A stretch of 64,000 bases of DNA. It comes from Paenibacillus sp. FSL R5-0912 (GTDB lineage Bacteria; Bacillota; Bacilli; Paenibacillales; Paenibacillaceae). Shown here one piece after another: positions 34,116 to 42,872 of this stretch (positions within the stretch are counted from its first letter, which is position 1; each line of letters begins with the position of its first letter). Position numbers and translations under genes: made by a program. The stretch is from positions 2,418,001-2,482,000 of the forward strand of contig NZ_CP009282.1 of the NCBI RefSeq assembly GCF_000758605.1, read 5' to 3'. Below the pieces are notes generated by a model, which made no database searches, was not told the origin of the DNA, and worked only from the letters and a program-made list of their open reading frames with translations.

Positions 34116-35437
34116 TGATGCGGACAAGGCTGCTAAGCCTTATGATAGCGGTGTTAATGACTGCGGGCTGCTCTTCAGGGGCAGGAAGAGGGGCGTCTGA
34201 CGGGAAATCCGTGGACGGTGAAGAAGCAGGAGCAAGTAAGGCGGCTGCTGTGCAGGAGCCTGTGAAGCTGAAGTTCAGCATCTGGGGCAACGATGCGCAG
34301 AAGGCAATGGTTGAGGGCCTGGTGGATGAATATGAACTGCTCCATCCCGGGATGGAGGTAGAGATCATGACGATCCCTTTTGCTGATTATCAGCAGAAGC
34401 TGTCGATCATGCTGGCCTCCCGTACCGCACCCGATGCCGGCTGGCTGGCGGAGCGGATGATTCCCCAGCTGCTGGAATCGGGCCAGCTGGTGGACATTGC
34501 AGCAGAGGTCAAAGAAGACAACGGATATAACTTCGCGGATATTTATCCGTCTACACTTGACATCTTCAAGCGGGAGGATCGAGTGTACGGAATCCCATTC
34601 TCTACACCTCCGGTGCTGATCTATTACAATAAGGACCTGTTTCTTGAGAAGGGTCTGAAGACGCCAACCGAGCTCTATAAGGAAGGGAAATGGAACTACG
34701 AGGAGTTTCTCAAGGCCGCACGCAGCCTCACTGATCCGCAGCGCGGCATCTACGGTGTGAAGCTGGTCCGCGACTGGAACAACTGGTCGGATGCGCTGCT
34801 CCCGCTGTTCTGGTCGCATGGCGCCGAGCTTTTTGACGGCAGTGCGACGGCTTTTGCGCTGAATTCTCCCGCAGGGAGCGAGGCGCTGCAGCTCTACAGT
34901 GATATGATGTTCAAGGATAAGGTACATCCGCTTCCGGGCGATGAGCTGACCTTCGACAGTGGCCGGGTCGGGATGTACACGGACCGTTACAGCTATACCT
35001 CGAAGGCCCGTGCGGTTACTGACTTTGATTGGGATATCGCTCCAATGCCGGCAGGTGTTAAGGGGACTGGAACTTCGCTGGGTTATGCTGGAGTCTCTGT
35101 ATTCGAGACGAGACATCCGGCCGAAGCCGCGGAATTCCTGAAGTTCATCACCAGCGCAGAAGCCATGAGTGTTACCGCGCAATATTTCGTACCCTCCCGG
35201 CGATCCGTGCTTGAATCAGATGTCTTCCTGAGAGCGGCTTCCAAGCCTTCGCCGGAGAGCATCCAGCTGGCCGTGCTCGACCAGATCGCGGATGCCCGGA
35301 TCGCGCCAGGCCATAAGAATTGGCAGCAGATTGATACGAAGATCCAGAGGCTGCTGGACGGGCTCTACACGCAAAGCTCTACCGTGGACGGGCTGCTCGG
35401 ACAAATGGAGCTTGAGGTGGGCCCGCTAATGAAATAG
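34115..35437 (+). CDS. Extracellular solute-binding lipoprotein coupled to a kinase
   Basis: This 440-residue family-1 binding protein has a signal peptide ending in the lipobox TAGC (Cys near residue 19). The mature part includes LKFSIWGNDAQ, FADYQQKLSIMLAS and YGIPFSTPPVLIYYNKDLF, typical of CUT1 receptors. GGAGGAGG precedes two overlapping ATGs. No permease is encoded nearby, so it may serve as a ligand sensor for the coupled kinase rather than for transport. That role is inference from gene order. Confidence 0.9.
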   Translation: MMRTRLLSLMIAVLMTAGCSSGAGRGASDGKSVDGEEAGASKAAAVQEPVKLKFSIWGNDAQKAMVEGLVDEYELLHPGMEVEIMTIPFADYQQKLSIMLASRTAPDAGWLAERMIPQLLESGQLVDIAAEVKEDNGYNFADIYPSTLDIFKREDRVYGIPFSTPPVLIYYNKDLFLEKGLKTPTELYKEGKWNYEEFLKAARSLTDPQRGIYGVKLVRDWNNWSDALLPLFWSHGAELFDGSATAFALNSPAGSEALQLYSDMMFKDKVHPLPGDELTFDSGRVGMYTDRYSYTSKARAVTDFDWDIAPMPAGVKGTGTSLGYAGVSVFETRHPAEAAEFLKFITSAEAMSVTAQYFVPSRRSVLESDVFLRAASKPSPESIQLAVLDQIADARIAPGHKNWQQIDTKIQRLLDGLYTQSSTVDGLLGQMELEVGPLMK

Positions 35438-35507
35438 GATAAGGAATTCGTACACGATAAGGACCGCCTTCTGCCCCGCAAAGTACCTGAGTAATCATCG
35501 AAGCTAC

Positions 35508-35533
35508 AGCCCCACTTTGTGGGGTTATTTTGC
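35508..35533 (+). terminator. Terminator after the binding-lipoprotein gene
   Basis: CCCCAC-TTT-GTGGGG is a perfect six-base stem, followed by TTATTTT. Confidence 0.8.
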
Positions 35534-35599
35534 ATGGCGTGGATAGGGACCGGTTTGAGTAACGCGACTGCTGCAGGCAACGGGTTGAATGCGAATTCG

Positions 35600-35795
35600 C
35601 TTAGACTTGATGCAAAATCCTGCACGAAATGCAACAATTCTCCTGTTAAATCGGCTATAACTCAAATTTGTTGTATAAAAGACAGGAATTTCTTCTCCAC
35701 TAAGCCGATATATGAAATAATCCTGTATTTCATACAACAATCCTCCCGGGCACCCGATTATCACTGAACAATGCTGCATGCATACAACAATTCGT
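35600..35795. repeat. Cluster of family B repeats
   Basis: CCTGCACGAAATGCAACAATT, TTGTTGTATAAAAGACAGG, CCTGTATTTCATACAACAAT and GCATGCATACAACAATT occur within 200 bases, in both orientations. They share the core TTGTTGTAT...GTGCAGG of the dispersed family. The gap 35534-35944 holds no gene. Confidence 0.6.
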
Positions 35796-35944
35796 AACTG
35801 TCCGCACGCGTGAGCTGAGCTGCTGACTTGCATGCCCGGAACGTACGGGGCGGATATTTGCCTAAAGATCGTTTATACTGAGTTTACATACGAATTTTAT
35901 TTTTATAGCAGCGCTAGAGAGTGCAGACATGGAGGTTTGATCGC

Positions 35945-37933
35945 TTGGAATTATTTGAATATATTTTGCTGATGCTCGCAGCGGTCTCGTTGTCCAATCT
36001 GGTGAACCGGTTTATCCCCTCGGTTTCCGTGCCCATCATTCAAATTGTGCTGGGGATGGCTTTGACCTGGCTGCCTTTGCATTTTGAACTGACATTGAAT
36101 CCAGAGCTGTTTCTGCTGCTCTTCATTGCCCCCTTATTGTTTAATGACGGCAGGCTTGCGGATAAAGTGGCGTTATGGAAGCTGAAGAAGCCCATTTTGC
36201 TGCTCGCGCTGGGACTGGTCCTCCTGACGGTAGCTGTCCTGGGTTACTTCCTCCATTGGCTGCTGCCTATACTGCCGTTAGCTGCGGCGTTTGCCCTGGC
36301 AGCGGCACTTGCCCCTACGGATGCCATCGCTGTAGGCGCGTTGGAGCAGAAGGTCAAAATCCCGCATCAGACGATGCAAATTCTCGAAGGGGAATCTTTG
36401 ATCAACGATGCTTCAGGTCTGGTATCCTTTCAGTTTGCCGTGGCCGCTATGGTCACCGGGGCATTCTCCCTCAGAACAGCCAGCCTGAGCTTCATTACCA
36501 TTTCACTCGGCGGTGTCGTGCTGGGGCTGCTGCTCACGCTGATTAAATACGGGATAGTCAGATGGCTGCGCAGACTCGGGATGGAGAACGTTACGTTACA
36601 TATGCTGATTGAGATTCTGACCCCATTTGCGATTTTTATGGCGGCAGAGGAGCTGGGGGTTAATGGAATCCTGGCCGTTGTCAGCGCAGGTATTGCCCAT
36701 TCCTTCGGATATAAGCAGATGAATCCCGAGGTGGCTAAGCTGAGCATCGTGTCCAAAAGCACCTGGTCCGTCATTATCTTCGTCTTGAACGGCCTGGTCT
36801 TCCTGCTGCTGGGTACACAGCTGCCGGAGATCATACAGACTGTCTGGAACAATCCGGATATCGGGAACTTCCAGGTAATCCTGTACACGTTATTATTAAC
36901 AGCGGCTGTTCTTGGCCTGCGCCTGATCTGGATGCTGATTATGGATATTCCCGAAGGGGAGGAGCCGCGGGGACACTGGAAGCTGGAGTTCAAGAAAGCC
37001 CTCATTCTCACGCTGTCAGGAGTCCGGGGAACGATCACACTCGCGAGTACGATGTCACTGCCGTTTTTCCTGGATGACGGTACCCGGTTTCCGGCCAGGG
37101 ATCTGATTATTTTCCTTGCGGCGGGTGTGATACTCTGGACCCTGCTGGCCTCCAACTATCTGCTGCCGCTGCTGCTCGGCAAAGAAAATGAAGCAGAGCA
37201 TAATGCCGAAGAGGTGGAGGCCAAGATCGAAATTCTGCGCAATGTAGTTTCCGGTCTAAACGATCAGGCTACGGATCATTCAAGAATGGCTCTGAGCCAC
37301 TTGATCAGCACCTACACTTCAAGAATCCGCATGCTGAAGAAAAATGAAGCTGCAGAGGAAATGGAGCGGATGCTGGGTGTTACATCGCTCAAGTGGCAAA
37401 GAGAGTACACCCTGACTGCGATGAAGCAGCGGGAGGTGAACCCGTACACGGCCTACCGTTATCTGAACCGGCTGAACAAGCAGCTATTCATGCACACCCG
37501 TGATCCGGAATACAGGAATGACCTGGTTCCAATCAAAAGCTGGGAAGAGATTGTAGGGGTGATTCAGCAGGTTCGTCTAAGCGGACAGGAACGGCGTGAG
37601 GAATGGAACCGGCTGCAGTCGGCCAATTTTGCATACGTCTTGAAGAAGCTGATAGAGCTGCAAAGTAGGGGGGAGACCGAACCCGAAGCGGTCAGCGCCC
37701 TGATCATGCGTTATGAACGGGCGCAGATGAGATTGACACGTACGGAGTCACTTTCCTCCACCAAACGGGAGTTTGAAGAGGCTCTGCAGGAGCTGTCCAG
37801 AGCAGGGATTCAGCTGGAGCGTGACAACATTCAGCTCATGTACGAGAGCGGACGCATTACCAGAGCTAGCATGAAGGAAATGAAACGTGATATTCTGTTT
37901 ATGGAATATGAATTGAGGGAAGAAATGGGCTAG
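35945..37933 (+). CDS. CPA1-family Na+/H+ antiporter
   Basis: This 662-residue protein exchanges sodium (or potassium) for protons at the membrane. About 12 membrane segments fill residues 1-410. The family motifs LAPTDAIAVGALEQ and GESLINDASGLVSFQ carry the conserved acidic residues of the ion site. A ~250-residue charged cytoplasmic tail follows. Size and layout match B. subtilis NhaK (YvgP). Translation likely starts at TTG 35945, nine bases after GGAGG; an upstream GTG at 35921 is less likely. Confidence 0.9.
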   Translation: MELFEYILLMLAAVSLSNLVNRFIPSVSVPIIQIVLGMALTWLPLHFELTLNPELFLLLFIAPLLFNDGRLADKVALWKLKKPILLLALGLVLLTVAVLGYFLHWLLPILPLAAAFALAAALAPTDAIAVGALEQKVKIPHQTMQILEGESLINDASGLVSFQFAVAAMVTGAFSLRTASLSFITISLGGVVLGLLLTLIKYGIVRWLRRLGMENVTLHMLIEILTPFAIFMAAEELGVNGILAVVSAGIAHSFGYKQMNPEVAKLSIVSKSTWSVIIFVLNGLVFLLLGTQLPEIIQTVWNNPDIGNFQVILYTLLLTAAVLGLRLIWMLIMDIPEGEEPRGHWKLEFKKALILTLSGVRGTITLASTMSLPFFLDDGTRFPARDLIIFLAAGVILWTLLASNYLLPLLLGKENEAEHNAEEVEAKIEILRNVVSGLNDQATDHSRMALSHLISTYTSRIRMLKKNEAAEEMERMLGVTSLKWQREYTLTAMKQREVNPYTAYRYLNRLNKQLFMHTRDPEYRNDLVPIKSWEEIVGVIQQVRLSGQERREEWNRLQSANFAYVLKKLIELQSRGETEPEAVSALIMRYERAQMRLTRTESLSSTKREFEEALQELSRAGIQLERDNIQLMYESGRITRASMKEMKRDILFMEYELREEMG

Positions 37934-37970
37934 GCAGCGGGAATGAAAAAATTTCCGGAAGGATGCGGGG

Positions 37971-38399
37971 ATGAAGAATCTGGCGGTTCTAATTACAAAG
38001 GCATTGATAAGTACAGCAATCCTTATTTCACTGCATTTGTTACTGATTTATGTACTGGGTATTCGGATCGAGGGCTGGAATCATGCCGTTTTATCAGACT
38101 TGGAACAAGTTTACGCCATTCCAGTCATTCTTGTATGTATCAATTATATTATTTTTTTTCGGGTTAATATTCTGAAATACAAACTCATTTGGTGGCTTGC
38201 CAACCTGGTGCCGGGATTTATTTTTTTAAGTGTATCTAGAGTAACTTATGATGCAAGTAAAGCTGAGGAAGATTTTTTGGGTCTGTTTGGTTATGATTTT
38301 CAATTGATTGCACTTCTTCCCTTCATTTACTTTGTTCTTCAGCTCTTCCTGCTGTATGTTTGGAAAGTGGAGCGGAGAAATGATCAAGACAAGTATTAA
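37971..38399 (+). CDS. Small four-helix membrane protein, family M
   Basis: I do not recognise this 142-residue protein. It has about four membrane segments (near 9-31, 46-64, 70-88, 112-132). It shares the motif LHLLLIYVLGIRIEGW and a following Y-IP-N helix with the proteins at 39863, 41589 and 63080, so it belongs to a family scattered through this window. It lies 37 bases after the antiporter gene and precedes the CueP-like gene by 35 bases. Function unknown. Confidence 0.75.
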   Translation: MKNLAVLITKALISTAILISLHLLLIYVLGIRIEGWNHAVLSDLEQVYAIPVILVCINYIIFFRVNILKYKLIWWLANLVPGFIFLSVSRVTYDASKAEEDFLGLFGYDFQLIALLPFIYFVLQLFLLYVWKVERRNDQDKY

Positions 38400-38434
38400 G
38401 GCTGATATTCCACAAGGAGATGAACATATAGAGT

Positions 38435-39007
38435 ATGCGAAAACAAATCGTGGCGGGTACATGTGCAGTTGTTGCGGCCATCGGAATCTTTATTTATGCC
38501 GGAAGCGGTGAACGAAACACGGCTGACGTTGAAGGGGGACAGGGCAGCAGCCAGCCGGTTAGTCAGGCCGCTGTTCAGGACATTAAGCAGATGGTGTCTG
38601 ATTACAGCTCGCGCACGTTGACGTCCCAGTCCGCCTCCATTACCTCCACCCAGCTCATCGTGGACAGCGGCGGTCCAAATGAAGTCACCTATGATTTGCC
38701 GGAGAACGAATTCTTTCTGTCGGTTGCCCCGTATGTGCAGAAGACGCATCCGTGTGCAACACACAGCCTGACCGGCTGCCAGGGGGAAATGGCGGGTCAG
38801 GAATTTTATGTATACATTGAAGACGCCGAAGGCAAGGAAGTGATGAAGCAGACCTTGAAGTCCCAGCCTAACGGGTTCATCGACCTATGGCTCCCGCGCG
38901 ACCAGAAGCTTCAGATCACCGTCACGCATGACGGGAAACAAGCCATGACCGAAGTATCCACCTTCGAGAGCGATGACACCTGCCTAACCACTATGCAATT
39001 AAGTTAA
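38435..39007 (+). CDS. CueP-family copper-binding protein
   Basis: This 190-residue exported protein has one N-terminal hydrophobic segment (residues 6-24) and no lipobox. It carries the CueP motifs CATHSLTGCQGE, GFIDLWLPRDQ and DDTCLTTMQLS, whose three cysteines bind copper in Salmonella CueP (established knowledge). It probably buffers copper at the cell surface. AAGGAGA lies 14 bases before the ATG, a little far. A terminator follows. Confidence 0.87.
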   Translation: MRKQIVAGTCAVVAAIGIFIYAGSGERNTADVEGGQGSSQPVSQAAVQDIKQMVSDYSSRTLTSQSASITSTQLIVDSGGPNEVTYDLPENEFFLSVAPYVQKTHPCATHSLTGCQGEMAGQEFYVYIEDAEGKEVMKQTLKSQPNGFIDLWLPRDQKLQITVTHDGKQAMTEVSTFESDDTCLTTMQLS

Positions 39008-39031
39008 TCTATTTCTATTAGTTTACGGTCT

Positions 39032-39080
39032 AAGCCGTCTTCCGGGTTCTGCTATTCAGCGGCAGGGAGGCGGCTTTTTG
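39032..39080 (+). terminator. Terminator after the CueP-like gene
   Basis: AAGCCG pairs with CGGCTT, with inner CTTCC and GGGAGG pairing and a CTGC/GCGG element, followed by TTTTTG. Confidence 0.7.
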
Positions 39081-39094
39081 CTGTGATCATTTAC

Positions 39095-39200
39095 TGAACA
39101 AAATACAACATTTTTCTCGTGAGATCGATCGAAATACAACAATTCGCCCAAACACAGGGGTAACTGGTAATCAGAATTGTATTCCGTACAACAATTATGC
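39095..39200. repeat. Family B repeats between CueP and the next genes
   Basis: ACAAAATACAACATTTTT, CGAAATACAACAATTCG and AATTGTATTCCGTACAACAATT lie within 110 bases; the last is a near-perfect dyad. Confidence 0.6.
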
Positions 39201-39227
39201 CTATTCTTTGAAGGCTAGTCTTATGAC

Positions 39228-39397
39228 ATGGTTGACGGCCTGCCGAAATTCAAGCAGGAAATTATGGGCTTGAAGCTTAAGGACAACAACACCCTACAAC
39301 GATTTCATCAGCCAGATGGACAAAGTCGGTGCGGAGAATGCCGAGAAATTGATGTATCAGCACCACCTGAGGATATGTCAGAAGAAGGGTGTTTAAT
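39228..39397 (+). pseudogene. Short gene remnant with apparent frameshift
   Basis: The first part reads GLPKFKQEIMGLKLKDNNT in one frame. A one-base shift near 39292 continues as YNDFISQMDKVGAENAEKL and ends LRICQKKGV at a stop. The joined reading looks like the tail of a binding or enzyme protein, but I cannot name it. No ribosome site is visible, and the region lies next to inserted elements. Confidence 0.35.
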
Positions 39398-39520
39398 CTT
39401 GTTGATCTACACAAATCACAGGGAGAATCCGATAACTTGGGGTAAAGGGAAAATATTCAATAGATTCCTGATATTATATCTTGCTGATGAGGAACAGTGA
39501 CCAAGTCTAAGGAGCGGAAT

Positions 39521-39799
39521 ATGATTATCAGTTTGATATTTGTTGCTTTAAGCGGATTAATGGGAGTGGGAATGTACTTTCTAGTCATCGGCATAGTCTT
39601 TTCTGCTGGCGGAGGCGGTTTATTTTGGGCAGCAACCGACTATAATCAACTGTCGTTTTATATTGTCCTTTTGTTAGTGTGCCTGGTAATCTGTTTTTTC
39701 TTTGCAAAACACTTATTAGAGAAGAACCTTCATCTTTTGCTTCTGATCTGTTTTAGCACGATAATGCTCTTATTCTTACTTGCGCCTTGGCTTACATAA
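39521..39799 (+). CDS. Small membrane protein, unknown function
   Basis: This 92-residue protein has three hydrophobic segments (near 4-26, 42-62, 66-88) separated by short loops. AAGGAG lies six bases before ATG 39521; an in-frame GTG at 39497 is less likely. It shares no clear motif with the neighbouring four-helix family, although it sits among its members. Function unknown. Confidence 0.6.
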   Translation: MIISLIFVALSGLMGVGMYFLVIGIVFSAGGGGLFWAATDYNQLSFYIVLLLVCLVICFFFAKHLLEKNLHLLLLICFSTIMLLFLLAPWLT

Positions 39800-40171
39800 C
39801 TAGAGATTTATTCAAATAATAATCATTTTGCCTAATACATGTTAAAGCAAGGGAGAAAAACAATGAAGAAATCTATAAAGGCGGTACTCCAAGCCATTCT
39901 ATATATACTGGCAGCAATTGCAATACATTTGATATTAATTTACTTTCTTGGGATCAGGATAGAGGGAGGAGGGGGAACAGAGTTAATATTTTTACTGTGT
40001 AAAACGTACATCCTTCCCCTCGCCATGTGCTTTCTCAACGGTGTATTGTTTATCTAAAAAAGCTGAGAATACTCCACCCTCGATAGGGTGGGGATGAATC
40101 AGTAGTTTTCGATTTCAAGACGAACGTATGTGCTATAATATGGATGAGATCACTAAAAGGAGGTGTTGCAC

Positions 40172-41293
40172 ATGCTCGTGTCTGCGCAGGAGGTTTCTTC
40201 GAAACCCCTGGTTCATCAAGCCTATAAATATCGGATCTACCCCAATACAGAGCAACAGCAACTCATTCGTCGAATGTTTGGCTGCTGCCGTTTTGTGTTC
40301 AATTACTTCTTGGGAGCTTGGAATCAAAGCTATGCGGAAACGGGAAAAGGCTTGTCTTATCACGCTTGTGCGACACAACTCCCCGGTTTAAAAGCACAAT
40401 ACGACTGGCTGAAAGAAGTCGATAGCATCGCTTTGCAGTCGGCTGCCCGTCATGTGGCGGATAGCTTTGATCGTTTTTTCAAGAAGCAAAATCAAGCGCC
40501 ACGCTTCAAGAGCCGAAAGCATCCGATTCAAAGTTACACGACCAAATTCACCAACGGGAATATCGCCATGGAGGGCAGTCGCTTGAAGCTCCCCAAACTC
40601 GGCTGGATACGTTTTGCAAACTCCCGGAAGCTGGAAGGCCGGATATTGTCCGCTACCGTTCGTAAAAACGCCAGCGGGAAATTTTTCGTCTCGCTCGTTT
40701 GCGAAGTTCAAAAGAACCCTCTGCCCCAAGTGGATACACCTATTGGCATCGACTTAGGCTTGAAAGAATATGCAGTATGCTCAAACGGCGAACATATCGC
40801 CAATCCTCGCTTTTACCGTCAATACGAGAACAAGCTGGCGCTTTGGCAGCGGCGGATGGCTCGGCGTACTCCGGGCGGCTCCAACTGGAAGAAAGCAAGG
40901 CAGCATATCGCTCGTATTCACGAACGCATTGCCAATAAACGAAATGACTTCCTCCACAAGCTGACCACGAGACTGATTCGTGAAAACCAAACGATTAGTA
41001 TCGAACATCTGCGTGTGGCGAATATGATTCAGAACCCCAAGTTTTCAAAATCCATTGCTGATGCGTCTTGGGGCGAGTGGGTGCGACAGCTGACGTATAA
41101 AGCGAAATGGTATGGACGAAATCTTCGGATCGCCGACACGTTTGAGCCGACCAGTCAGCGTTGCCATGTGTGTGGCACGATCCACCCCGAGGTGAAGAAC
41201 CTGTCCATTCGGGAATGGACGTGTACGCCCTGCGGGACGATCCATGACCGTGACGAAAACGCCGCTCACAATATTGAACAAGTAGCGGTTTAA
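40172..41293 (+). CDS. tnpB: TnpB RNA-guided nuclease
   Basis: This 373-residue protein has the OrfB N-terminal helix-turn-helix (YKYRIYPNTEQQQLIRRMFG). Its RuvC-like nuclease carries Asp 194 in GIDLGLKEY, Glu 278 in SIEHLRVANM and Asp 361 in HDRDENAAHNI. The zinc ribbon CHVCG...CTPCG lies between the last two. All catalytic residues are present, so it is probably an active guide-RNA-directed DNA nuclease, as shown for TnpB of ISDra2. AAAGGAGG lies eight bases before ATG 40172. Confidence 0.92.
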   Translation: MLVSAQEVSSKPLVHQAYKYRIYPNTEQQQLIRRMFGCCRFVFNYFLGAWNQSYAETGKGLSYHACATQLPGLKAQYDWLKEVDSIALQSAARHVADSFDRFFKKQNQAPRFKSRKHPIQSYTTKFTNGNIAMEGSRLKLPKLGWIRFANSRKLEGRILSATVRKNASGKFFVSLVCEVQKNPLPQVDTPIGIDLGLKEYAVCSNGEHIANPRFYRQYENKLALWQRRMARRTPGGSNWKKARQHIARIHERIANKRNDFLHKLTTRLIRENQTISIEHLRVANMIQNPKFSKSIADASWGEWVRQLTYKAKWYGRNLRIADTFEPTSQRCHVCGTIHPEVKNLSIREWTCTPCGTIHDRDENAAHNIEQVAV

Positions 41294-41449
41294 CCCCCAC
41301 CTAACCAAACGATAGAATTCAAGATTTCCCTAGCGTCAAAAATGTAAAACTGCGGGAACGCAGGGATCGCTTGCTCCATAAGAAGAGGGTACTCTTCTGT
41401 TCGCAAGAATCCGCCACTTCAAGCGTTAGCTAAGTGGGGGAGAATTCAA
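41294..41449 (+). ncRNA. Putative omega RNA (right-end guide RNA scaffold)
   Basis: The 156 bases after tnpB hold three hairpins: CTGCG-GGAA-CGCAG, AGAAGAG-GGTA-CTCTTCT and CCACTT/AAGTGG. TnpB guide RNAs come from exactly this region and take their guide from the flank. The guide would begin at 41450 with TACAATGCCGAAGTATTCGG. The 5' end of the RNA is unknown and may lie within tnpB. Confidence 0.6.
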
Positions 41450-41588
41450 TACAATGCCGAAGTATTCGGCTGAAATAATCTATCTGCTTCCAATAGGTAT
41501 TATAATCATCCAATTAATCATGACTATATATTATCTTATTAATGTAAGAGTAATGGAAAAGAATATAAGGGGCCTATCGTGAGGTGAT

Positions 41589-42032
41589 ATGTATTTGAAG
41601 AATAAATTTGTTACTGGAATAAGGGCAGTTTCACAAGTGTTTTTTATCGCAGTGGTGCATTTATTTGTTATTCATTTTCTGAATATCAAAGCAGAGGCGT
41701 GGGACGAGGCAGCGGTACGACAAGCAATCATAATATATTCTGTTCTATTCATTATTCTGTATGTAACCTGCATGATGTCATTAGTAACAAGAAGAGTTAG
41801 ATATAACTTACTTTGGTTTTGTGTAAGTACTATTCCTAGTGTTGGTTTTCTGTTTCTTCTTCATAAAGATAAAGTAAGTGAGCCTGCTGAATATGGTTTT
41901 ATAGATTTGAAATTTGATAGCGGATTATTTGAATTGGTCATGATTTTCCCTTTTTACTATTTGGTAATACAAATAATTTTAGTTGTAGCACTATGGGTGT
42001 TGAAATTCCCTAAAAGGTACGAAGAAACATGA
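41589..42032 (+). CDS. Small four-helix membrane protein, family M
   Basis: This 147-residue protein has about four membrane segments and resembles the other family M members in layout: VVHLFVIHFLNIKAEAW, then RVRYNLLWFCVSTIPS, then an acidic segment and the C-terminal helix ELVMIFPFYYLVIQIILV. GAGGTGAT overlaps the stop of the split gene upstream. It is very close to ATG 41589, so TTG 41595 may be used instead. Function unknown. Confidence 0.72.
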   Translation: MYLKNKFVTGIRAVSQVFFIAVVHLFVIHFLNIKAEAWDEAAVRQAIIIYSVLFIILYVTCMMSLVTRRVRYNLLWFCVSTIPSVGFLFLLHKDKVSEPAEYGFIDLKFDSGLFELVMIFPFYYLVIQIILVVALWVLKFPKRYEET

Positions 42033-42073
42033 TTGCCGCACCTGTTGTGCTAGGGGTATAATTAACTCAGACG

Positions 42074-42118
42074 AAGAACGTCCCAAGCTGCTGCTGGCAG
42101 AGGGGCGTTCTTTTTTTG
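42074..42118 (+). terminator. Terminator after the family M gene
   Basis: GAACGTCCC pairs with GGGGCGTTC (one G-T pair), followed by TTTTTTT. Confidence 0.8.
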
Positions 42119-42146
42119 CGTAAATGAGAGAGGGAGGTAACTGAAT

Positions 42147-42677
42147 ATGGAATTTGAAAACGCACATCAGCTGCTAATGGACCAGCATTTATCGGTCAGA
42201 ACAGGGGAGCGCAGAGGCCGGCTGGCACGGGGGCATCAATATGCCGAGAAGCTATTCCTGCAAAATGTCTGGTGGCCGCTGTTCGGCAATCTGGATCATC
42301 TGCATCCTGAATATGAGGACCGGGATACCTTTTTGAATGGACTGGGCTGGAGAATTATACATTTCTCCTTCGATGATGTGCAGAACCGTCCTGAGATCTG
42401 CCGCATGCTGCTGCAAATGATCATTGCCCCTTCATTGATCCGGGTTCCGTCCGGGCAATCCCTCTCCCCGCAGGACAAGGAAATTGTTAAACTGGCTTGG
42501 AGCCTGGACAAGGGACTACGTCCCAAGGACGTGATGCTGCAACACCATCTGAACTTTCGGACGGCGCGTAAGCAGCTGCAGGAGCTGGTACGTAAAGGTC
42601 TGCTCCGTCCGGTGATGCAAAATTCATATATTTGTTATTACGAGCCGGTGCAGGGAGTACCCGATATGTTCCTGTAG
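42147..42677 (+). CDS. DUF559/VSR-like nuclease-family protein, internally shortened
   Basis: This 176-residue protein has ERRGRLARGHQYAEKLFLQN near its start, then FLNGLGWRIIHFSFDDVQNRPEICR, then a winged-helix-like tail (IVKLAWSLDKGLRPKDVMLQ). In related proteins known to me from Paenibacillus-type genomes, a stretch with the acidic catalytic residues of a VSR/DUF559-like nuclease lies between HLHPEYE and the LGWRIIHFSFDDV segment. Here that stretch is missing and the two parts join directly. The reading frame is intact, with GAGAGGGAGG before the ATG. It may be a nuclease-dead remnant or a DNA-binding derivative. Confidence 0.55.
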   Translation: MEFENAHQLLMDQHLSVRTGERRGRLARGHQYAEKLFLQNVWWPLFGNLDHLHPEYEDRDTFLNGLGWRIIHFSFDDVQNRPEICRMLLQMIIAPSLIRVPSGQSLSPQDKEIVKLAWSLDKGLRPKDVMLQHHLNFRTARKQLQELVRKGLLRPVMQNSYICYYEPVQGVPDMFL

Positions 42678-42872
42678 TTGTTCCTGTAGTGGTTCGTGTA
42701 GTTGTTTCTGTAGCTGTTTATGTAAGTGCTGATGCATTGGCCCGGAAAAGAGCTTTGAGTATTCAAGTTGGTTTTGTGAGTTAGGGAGTCTGTTTGGAAT
42801 GAGGTGTTGTCTCAGAGCTCCAGCCTATAGCGGCTAATGGGATTCTTAAGCTCGCGGATGTACAGGATAAAA

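Larger units (their letters stand above)
40054..41449 (+). mobile_element. TnpB-only IS605-type insertion element
   Basis: The element holds one tnpB gene and no Y1 transposase. The left end has the hairpin CCACCCT-CGAT-AGGGTGG; the right end has CCACTT/AAGTGG and finishes TTCAA. Such subterminal hairpins, with no terminal inverted repeats, are usual for the IS200/IS605 superfamily. Boundaries are inferred from the split host gene: TTTAT at 40049-40053 would be the target motif. It depends on a Y1 transposase from another element for movement. Confidence 0.8.
39863..41582 (+). pseudogene. Family M membrane protein gene split by a TnpB element
   Basis: The left part (39863-40053) encodes MKKSIKAVLQAILYILAAIA and ends MCFLNGVLFI, matching the start of the protein at 63080. 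The right part (41450-41582) encodes MPKYSAEIIYLLPIGIIIIQ and ends at TGA 41582, matching that protein's C-terminal helix. Between them lies a 1.4-kb IS605-type element. About 46 residues present in the relative are missing at the junction, so sequence was also lost. AAGGGAG precedes the ATG. Confidence 0.8.
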
